Assembly (NCBI GenBank): GCA_029204225.1
Contig: CM055110.1
Coordinates: 42,451,862 to 42,515,861 of the forward strand
Origin: Diphasiastrum complanatum
Lineage: Eukaryota > Streptophyta > Lycopodiopsida > Lycopodiales > Lycopodiaceae
Direction of reading: 5' to 3'
DNA: 64,000 nt
The notes under the pieces were generated by a model. It was not told where the DNA came from and searched no databases. It worked only from the letters and a program-made list of their open reading frames with translations. The position numbers were made by a program, and so were the translations under genes. This document shows, in pieces, positions 56,872 through 64,000 of the stretch; position 1 is the stretch's first letter, and every line of letters starts with the position of its first letter.

Positions 56872-57634
56872 CTGTCCATCGTGATCAGCAGTGAGCACGG
56901 TGCACGCTCTTCTTCTCTCTCCATCATGATTCAGAGAGCTCCAATTGTCAGCCTTCTCAAATCTTCTGAGTTTATAGAATCTTCTATTTTTAGATTCTTG
57001 AATCTAGAAGTTTTGGTTTTCAGCTCTCATTTTATAGCTTATTACGTGTTACAAATGCCATCAACTTGCGAAATCTGGCTGCGCTAGTACCAGTGGAGCA
57101 CTGCTTATGGAAATGCACTGTGCAGTGAGGAATCGTGGATGCTTACTGTTGATTCAGTGCTAAAAGCTCTCTCATTGTCTCTCAATCGCAGAAGCTTTGT
57201 TTCAAATTTCTGAGATTTCTAAATTCTTGAATGTTTCTTGAATCTTCTAGTTACTTAAGTTTGAATTTTCAGCACTATGATATGTGAACATGTTCATCCA
57301 ATACGTGTCAGTGACTAGTCATTATTTTACAAATTGCTACTAACTAGTACTAAGGCTTGTGTTGGCTGCAGCTTGCGTGTGCAATGTGTGCTCCAAAGTC
57401 CAGTGACCTCCAGTCTCCCTATCAGTGCATTAGGATTCAAGATTCAATAATGGCATCAATAAATAATACACCTTGCTTTCTTTTAAGGCTGAAATGACAC
57501 TCTCTAAATTCTAAAATCAGAGTTTTGTCATGCACTATAAAGTATAGATTCCTGTAGTCTCTAAGCTTTTTCTCAGTCTTAAACATTTTACAAATTAGAA
57601 TTTGGTGCAAGCAACAACCACTCAGGAAAGAATC

Positions 57635-57730
<96 letters not shown>

Positions 57731-57900
57731 TTGGTGCTCTTTGAGCTCTCTGGATAGTGGAGTCTAAATCATGTTTGGTGTTGTGTGGTTATGAAGCAGT
57801 CACTCTTGCTACTGTGTGGTTATGAAGCAATGCAAGCATTCAGTAGATGCTGTAACTTGTAAGTCATCTTCATCTTGTAATTTTTTTCGGTAAGTTTTGA
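56161..57900. other. Spacer with two long (CT)n tracts
   Basis: No gene recognised. (CT)n lies at 56804-56869 and 57636-57725. The frame at 56881-57087 (+, 68 codons) is serine-rich and has no family resemblance. Confidence 0.55.
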
Positions 57901-57929
57901 GCTTTCAACATTTTCAAAAGCCTAATGGG

Positions 57930-60500
57930 TGTAGTGCCCAGTAGGGTTTTATGGGCCCTGCCTGAGGGCCTTCCTTGCTGGGAGGGCCCTTGCCCGAGGG
58001 CGGGAGCTGTTGTAAAGCTACCTTTACAAGCTTTACTTCCGGTGCCATCGGCGCCAGCTATGTCCCCGGCGCCAGCAGCGCCCCTGCTGCTCCCGGCGCC
58101 ACTGTGACCAAAATCCAGCCGGCGCCAAGTTCCTATGGCTGAAAATCTTTGATCGGTTCTAGCGGAGTCTAGAGAGCTCAGATCGATGTGCAATCACCTC
58201 ACAAATTCTAGGCATAATTAAAGGAAGCCTGGGGATTAATAAAATCTAGAGAGAGAAAATGACTTTCTAGAAAGAGAAAATCCTAGAAAGAAAAATGTGC
58301 TTTACCAGCTTGGGTACAGTGCTTGGTATGGGGGGGGGCGCCGAATCACACCAATACTATAAGGGAGTGCGGGTTGCGACTCAGGGCAAGCTCCAACCAA
58401 GTCTCAGCCTCCCTTGCTGGAATGTTGTCATGGCTCTCGCCTTGGCATGCTAGCGCCCCGGAGACTAGGGTCGGTCACTGTTGCACCGGCGCCTCAAAGG
58501 CCGCTGGGACTTGAGCGGTTTCCCCAACACGCGCTTAAGTCTAACATTCATCCATCATGCACTTACGTAAAAGCCAACTCAGAAACGTAACAAGCTTAAC
58601 CATTCAGACTTAAGAAAACTGGAATCCCAACCAACCCGAAAGCCAACTCAGAATCCATCCCCAAAAGGTAACCAAAGGCAAAGACAAGCCACACATGAAA
58701 CCCAAGGCATAGTGGTCGCCAAACTGACCAATTGGCATAGCGGCAAGCCCCATGTCAATGACAGGGACCCTTAGGCGCCAGCGACGCAAAAAGGTTGTAG
58801 TAAGGGTCCTTCCACTTGGACCAGTCCCGGAGGCGAAACCGAAATGGTAATCATCCCCAAGGATCAACTTTATTAGATTTGGAAGAGGTTACATTCATAC
58901 ATAGACTGACCGGTCTTGGGGCCACCAACACGTGCTGGGCATTGTGCCTGGCTCGTGCTGGTAGAGGGAGCTGAGACCTGGCGACTGGATTCCTGGCGCT
59001 GGTTGAGCTGCCCAAGTTTCTGTCTGCCGGACTCCCCCTATAGTTCTGTTGTGATTCGGCGCACCCCCTCTGTTCTGAAACATAGTGCTTTCTGGTAAAG
59101 CACGCTTTTTGGGACTTAATTTTTATTTTGTTGATTAAGCCTGGCAAGCCTGGCAGAATCAGTCTGGCTCCTGGACATGGGTCCCGGGAGCGTTCCGGTG
59201 GCAGAATCAACTTGCTTCCTGACTAGGCCATGACTCGAGCTCCAGAGCTAGCTCATGACTTGTGACTACTTGACTGGCTCACCACAGGTCGGAGGCTCAG
59301 TCCTTGACGTTCTAACTTGCTCTGGGACCTTAGGGAGTGTCACCCCTTAGAGTCTTACAGGGCACGTTGGGTGCACCTGAGTCAGCTTTACAACAGTCAC
59401 ACACTTGAAATGTAACCTTCTCAGATTTATCAATAAAGTGGGATTTTCTTCAAACTGACTCTGATTACCTTCTGGGTTTCAGTGTTCGGTAAAAAGCGCC
59501 AGTTGTAAGGCCGCTTTCAAAATTTTTAAGTTGGCACATAGCTGAGGGTCGTATCCTGGGACGCCAGCGGTATGCCGTCGGGACCATTCGGTCCGTGGCG
59601 CCAGCGGTATGCTGTCGGGACCATTTGGTCCAGGAACTGGTTGTCTCCATACCTGTCGCGGCTTGTGGTTCTGAGTGTTCCTTGCATGAACGTGAATGGG
59701 TTAAGCTCTTGGGGAACGGGCTCTAACCTGTCGGCTGAGTTGGATGGCTTGCTTGGGTGGAAGTTACCTGTTTATGGCTGTCCATTCCGGCGTGGCGCCA
59801 GGTTGGCTTCCAGCGCTCGTGACGAAGCTTTCAGTTGGTTAAGTCTGATGTAAGTCAGACCGCTTGCTTGGAATGGATGTTACTCGTTTGTAACGAAGCT
59901 TCGAGTTGGTCAAGTTTGATGTATGTCGGGCGGCTTGCTTGGAGGGAAGTCACCCACATCGGGACCCCCGATCTGGCATGGCGCCAGGTTGGATCTCAAT
60001 GTTGGTTTTCGGAACTTCAAGTTGGTTAAGTCTGATCGTTGTTGGCGAGTTGGATGCTTGTATGTCAAGTAGGTTTGGATGACAAGTTTTGAAGGCTGGA
60101 AAGCTAAGTCGTGGTTCCCGGCTCCCTTTGGGATGGTTTGCCATTTTTTTTTTCGGCAAACTTTTTTACGTTTGTGGTGGAATGTGGATGTGGACGGCCA
60201 ATGACGGGCTACCACATAGCACATGCACATTCCACCGGAGAGAGGAGAGACGTGCATTCCACCGGAGAGAGGAGAGAGAAAATGAATTCCACCGGAGAGA
60301 GGAGAGAGAATGATAGATTCCTAAGAAAAAGAAATTGGATAGACATTATACTCCTGGAGGTGGTCCCAAAGGCGCATTACGTATGGTTGAAAAAAATGTT
60401 TTCAGCAAGCGCTGCTGGGGCCTGTGCGGCTTTGACCAGGAGATGCTTGTGCCTTCTGACGCGGTTGCTACATCACGGTTTTAATTTCTTGCGGTTTTGA
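57930..60500. repeat. GC-rich island with inverted and tandem repeats
   Basis: Sharply richer in G and C than its surroundings, with ten GGCGCC hexamers between 58.0 and 60.0 kb. An inverted repeat pairs about 58297-58413 with 58966-59103 (core GCGCCGAATCACA / TGTGATTCGGCGC). Direct repeats occur at 59562-59635 (two 37-bp units with GGTATGCYGTCGGGACC) and at about 59746-60045 (phrases TTGCTTGGAGGGAAGT and AAGCTTCGAGTTGGT recurring). AATAAAG near 59430 could be a polyadenylation signal. No convincing protein is present. It may be an unfamiliar transposon. Confidence 0.55.
60229..60312. repeat. Three tandem copies of a 27-30 bp unit
   Basis: Units begin ATTCCACCGGAGAGAGG at 60229, 60256 and 60286. 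Confidence 0.92.
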
Positions 60501-60819
60501 TTGAAAGGCTTAGCAAGTTGGCCCTGATCGGATGGTGATGCTGCCTGATCATCTGACTACTGCGGCAGTTTGTCGGAGGCGTTGGTGGACAGAGCAAGGA
60601 GTCCTTTGGCTTTGGTTTGGCAGCGAGCACTGAGCAATGACAGCTGAGGAGAAGCCCACTCCAACTGTCAACTGGTCCTTCATGGTCGTAGATAGGATTG
60701 AAAATTGATATGCACATGCCCGCTAAGGGAATAGTCATGGCCCACGCGTTACAAGAAGAGAAGTCAGAGATTAAACAGGCGCAGTAAACGGTACGTATAT
60801 CGACATAAAGCTACAGCAA

Positions 60820-61049
60820 TTATTGTAATTGCTAGCAGAGCTCACTGGCGAGGGGATCGATGATGTGGGGAGGCTACCTTCATTGTGGAAATTTGTGGTT
60901 ATTGTAATTGCTAGCAGATCGATGATGTAGCAGATCGATGATGTGGGAAGGCTACCTTCATGGTGTAAATTTGTGGTTATTGTAATTGCTAGCAGAGCTC
61001 ATCGTGGTCACTGGTGAGCGGATCAATGAAGGGGAGGTTACCTTCCGAG
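60820..61049. repeat. Three tandem copies of a 78-79 bp unit
   Basis: Units start TTATTGTAATTGCTAGCAG at 60820, 60899 and 60977, and contain GGCTACCTTC. The third is the most diverged. Confidence 0.88.
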
Positions 61050-61784
61050 GCCTTTTCGTTATGGAAGGGCCTTCTACTGAGGACGGTAGTTCCTTTGGGA
61101 AGGTGGCCTTCCTCGATGTCGATGTGAAGACTTCTTTTATTTAATTATTTTGTTGTAATTTCTTCTTTAAATGCACCTTTTGGCATCTAAAAGGTGCATG
61201 TAAAAAATTTAAAAACAAAAGGGAGGCGCACAGATTTCGCACAGGGAGTCACCTCCCTTTCCTTTGTATTTTACGAATGCAAAAGCAATGGTAAATCAAG
61301 GAATGGAGGCTCATTCGCTTGTTGACAAAGGGATAGGTAAAGTAGAAGAAAGCACTATAGCTTGAAACTTGCGAGTTGAAACTTGAAAGCAAACTAGTGA
61401 ATTGGCATGGGATGCCACCAAATAGTGGGTGGGAGTTGTGCATTGGTTTTATGTGCCAGAACAAAAAATCAAGCTAGAAATCCAAGGTCCATTTGATGTT
61501 GAAATCATTGAAGAAGTAATCGCAAATGAAAATATAAATGTTGAAAGACAATAACCGATGAGAATGCCATGTTTCGATGAGGATTAGCCAAAGCAATCAA
61601 GCGATGATGAAAATGATCATACCTCTTTATGCATACGAATACATCGAGAATATAGGGTTTCACTTAGAATTTGATTCAGACGAGTGTATGGACTTAGATA
61701 ATGACGAGAATGAGGCATTAATAGACGAGCAATGTAATGAGGATATTGAATTTTGAGTCCATACATGAAGAGATCATTCATAAT
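61050..61784. other. Spacer with a small hairpin
   Basis: A perfect 11-bp stem at 61171-61181 and 61189-61199 (ATGCACCTTTT, 7-base loop) is the only structure seen. A polar frame around 61440-61750 is broken by stops and not recognised. Confidence 0.5.
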
Positions 61785-62021
61785 CATCTTTATGTTTGAT
61801 GGAGATGGTTGTTTGATCAAAAGGAAGAATTTCTTGATTGGAAAAGGTGAAAGGCAAGGGAAGTTGTTCAAACTAGATGCTTGTGTTATTGCTAACCAAG
61901 TTGGATGTGTTGCAAAGGAGAAAATACCTATTCAAGAGGTTTGGAATAAAAGGATGGGACACCTCAACTTCTAGTCATTGGAGGTAATGGCTAGAAAGAA
62001 GGTTGTGATAGGTCTTCCAAT
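61785..62021 (+). pseudogene. Copia protease/integrase junction fragment
   Basis: Reads FDGDGCLIKRKNFLIGKGER, GKLFKLDACVIANQ, and the integrase zinc start VWNKRMGHLNF with a stop before SLEVMARKKVVIGLP. The first zinc His of the usual WHKR is Asn. It is cut at 62021 by the LTR that follows. Confidence 0.8.
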
Positions 62022-62835
62022 GTTGGGGGTATTCCCAACAAAGTATAAAATCATCCAATAAAATGTGTTGCGAGGGCATAGCATCCTGCGTATATAAGTC
62101 CATGGCCCAACGAGCACGCAAGTGAAGTTGTAAATAAAATAATAGACTTGGGCCCTTTGTAATTAAAATAAAACCTGAGGCCCAAAGTCAATTCTAAACT
62201 TAGAGTTTACTTTTTAGAGTTGGGTGCAATTTTGGACTCACATGAATCTTGTGATTTCCAATGTACTTTTTGTGGACCCTTGGATCAAGTTGGGTCCAAG
62301 ATGAATGGATAGGATCAATGTGAATACTAGCCAATAGGATTGAGGGGCAAGGGCCTTCCCCATTTTATAAAAAGGCACCATTTGTACATATTTTCATGCT
62401 TAATAGAGAGGAGGAGACTCTACCATTTTGAGAGCTCAAGCATCCTCATTTGCTAATCAATCTTGCTTATGCTATTGTTGTGATTGCTTGTTATTTTCAT
62501 TTCTCATGCTTTTTGGTTATGCTAGTTAAGGTTTTTCCATAAGCAATTACATTGAGCATTTGAGCTAACCTCCATCTCATCTCTCTCTCTCTTTCTCTTT
62601 CTCTCTTCTCTTCTCTCTTCCTCTCCTTTTCTATCTCTTTCCTTCACCCAAATCATGATGAATGTTAGAGTAGAGGAGTAGAGTTAAGGGAGAGTAGTGT
62701 TGGTGGTGAATAGAGTTAGGGAGGAAGTAGGAAACTAACTAAAATTAGCATCTATGCACAGTTAGGTACCTATCCAGTGATCTAACCCTTGTTGATAGGC
62801 GGGAGGGCTATACTACGCAGATCTACGACCCTACA
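62022..62835 (+). repeat. Probable 5' LTR of a further element
   Basis: Starts TGTTGGGGGTATTCCCAACA inside copia coding sequence and ends CCCTACA. It has TATA-like TTTTATAAAAAGGC near 62363, a CT-rich stretch at 62579-62640 in the transcribed part, and is followed by a tRNA-Asp-like primer site. The partner LTR would lie beyond the window. Confidence 0.65.
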
Positions 62836-62836
62836 G

Positions 62837-62855
62837 TGGCGTCATTTCCGAGGAT
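62837..62855 (+). other. Degenerate primer site, tRNA-Asp type
   Basis: TGGCGTCATTTCCGAGGAT resembles TGGCGCCGTTGCCGGGGA, the tRNA-Asp-type primer site common in plant Athila/Tat gypsy elements, at the expected distance from the LTR end. Confidence 0.55.
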
Positions 62856-63149
62856 AGATTTCCACTAACTAGTTTAGCTGCATTTTAGCTATTTCCTTGT
62901 TTTTTAGAGTAGTTTTAGGTAGATTTTTGGGTGTTTAGAGTTAGTTTTCTATATTTTTTTGTGTTTGGACTGTTCATAGCTAGCGGAGGAGGTGTGAGAG
63001 GGTAGAGGAGGTCCTGAATAGCTTCTAAGGGCTCAAAACCCAAACCAACCAGCCAAAAAAATCCAAAAAAAACACACCAATCTACAATTTTGGAGGGAAA
63101 AAGAGCCTAAAATCTCATCATATTTTTATATCTCCAGAACCAGTGTGAA

Positions 63150-63950
63150 TTAACTCTTGCATGACTAACAGTAGCTCTAGGGTACTGTCCCAGACTTGCA
63201 TAGAAGCCTGCAAGAGTTAGTTCCAAGCAGATTGTAAAAATCAGAGAAAAATCATAAAAATTTCAAAAAACCCTTAAAAAAATCCAAAAAAAATTCAAAT
63301 CTTCATAAGAACTCTCGCAAAGCCCTCTGAAGTTCCATCTCAGTGAGACCAGGACACAGAAAAGCTTGCGAGAGTTAGTTTGATGTCTTAGTGTCTGTGC
63401 GAGAGTTTCCAATGAAAAAAAGATAGGAAAGTACCAATGAACCCTCGCAGACAGCAAAATTTTCAGTTCTAGTGGTCCAGAACTCTCGCAGAGGATTCTA
63501 AAGTTCCATCTCAGTGAGACCAGGACACAGAAGAGCTTGCGAGAGTTAGTTTGATTCCAGTGAGCAGAAAATTGGGTTTAAGTGCTAAAAAATCACTAAA
63601 AATTGAAGATCCAGCAACTCCTTCCAGTAAGAACTCTTGCAGACCCTCTCAATCGATTCAGAATGTCAATTTACATCGGTAATGAAGCCTGCGAGAGTTA
63701 GTTTTGAGATTTGGTGAAGATCAAGCCAAAAAAGTGGTTTTGAACCCTCGCAGACAGTGAACTTTTTACTTCTTGCAAGAGTTAACTCTCGTAGAGAATT
63801 CTATTGTGAGATCTGACCCAGATCCAGCTACTGTGAGCCTTGCGAGAGTTACTTCCCAAATATCAGAGAGATATCGGTTTTTTATCTACAAAAACAGCTA
63901 AAGAACCCTCGCACAGCCAACCCTCGCACAAGAGAACCCTCGCAGACCAG
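63150..63950. repeat. Alternating 10-bp motif array in a retroelement leader
   Basis: Ten copies of AACYCTYGYA (63152, 63310, 63440, 63481, 63632, 63743, 63784, 63904, 63919, 63935) and seven of its reverse complement TGCRAGAGTT (63209, 63368, 63399, 63538, 63690, 63774, 63841). Part of the spacing comes from a repeat of about 170 bp (63303-63384 and 63474-63555). No frame is open. The stretch continues past the window edge. Confidence 0.88.
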
Positions 63951-64000
63951 ATGAGTGGAAAGATCTGCATCAGATTCAGCTACTGTCAAAATCTCAGGTC

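Noticed and set aside
58297-59103. Calling the inverted repeat a Mutator-like transposon
   Set aside because: No transposase and no 8-9 bp target duplication could be seen beside the arms, so only an inverted repeat is reported.
59835-60500. Several 60-129 codon frames on both strands in the GC-rich island
   Set aside because: GC-rich DNA has few stop codons, and these frames run through tandem repeats and have no known domains.

Overview
The window is nuclear DNA of a land plant with a repeat-rich genome. The evidence is nested Ty1-copia and Ty3-gypsy retrotransposons with initiator-Met-type primer sites, many long (CT)n/(CA)n microsatellites, AT-rich spacers, and one intron-containing plant-type sugar/polyol transporter gene. 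I cannot name the species. There are no bacterial features such as operons, rRNA genes or CRISPR arrays.

Layout. 0-4.26 kb: a decayed copy of the transporter gene's 3' flank, then a decayed copia pol (+). 4.27-11.4 kb: a copia gag on the minus strand, split by a complete 6.4 kb non-autonomous LTR element (4763-11164, 5-bp target duplication AGAGA). That element carries a 1.05 kb tandem duplication and a duplicated protein module I do not recognise. 11.4-15.95 kb: copia fragments, a (CT)n(CA)n microsatellite, a probable LTR and a second copia pol. 17.6-21.34 kb: a short-period satellite, then a decayed Helitron Rep (+) of the type with a DUF6570-like region. 22.5-24.52 kb: the only plausible functional cellular gene, a two-exon major-facilitator transporter (-). 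24.7-27.4 kb: microsatellites, a minisatellite, a SINE-like repeat and a hairpin.

27.4-32.3 kb: a gypsy integrase broken into oppositely oriented halves, with an array of short palindromes at the breakpoints. 32.33-43.85 kb: a copia element (B, +, TSD TTTTT) whose 5' LTR contains a younger, nearly intact copia element (C, 32699-38843, -, TSD GAAGA). 44.3-46.06 kb: a decayed gypsy gag-pol (-). 46.05-48.5 kb: copia gag (+) abutting copia pol (-). 49.9-56.16 kb: two minus-strand copia elements sharing one 1.4 kb LTR that carries an AG microsatellite. 57.9-60.5 kb: a GC-rich island with a large inverted repeat and tandem repeats. 61.8-64 kb: a copia fragment, then a probable LTR with a tRNA-Asp-like primer site, followed by a leader with 17 alternating copies of a 10-bp motif.

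Few of these genes can work together. Elements B, C and the 4763-11164 element have LTR pairs about 97-98% alike by eye, so they inserted recently, and they share a G-box/GTAC regulatory block. Element C is two stop codons and one short deletion away from an open gag-pol, and B and the 4763 element would depend on enzymes supplied in trans. The transporter has an open frame but lacks several residues that usually bind sugar and protons. All similarity statements come from reading the sequence by eye; no alignment or database search was run.
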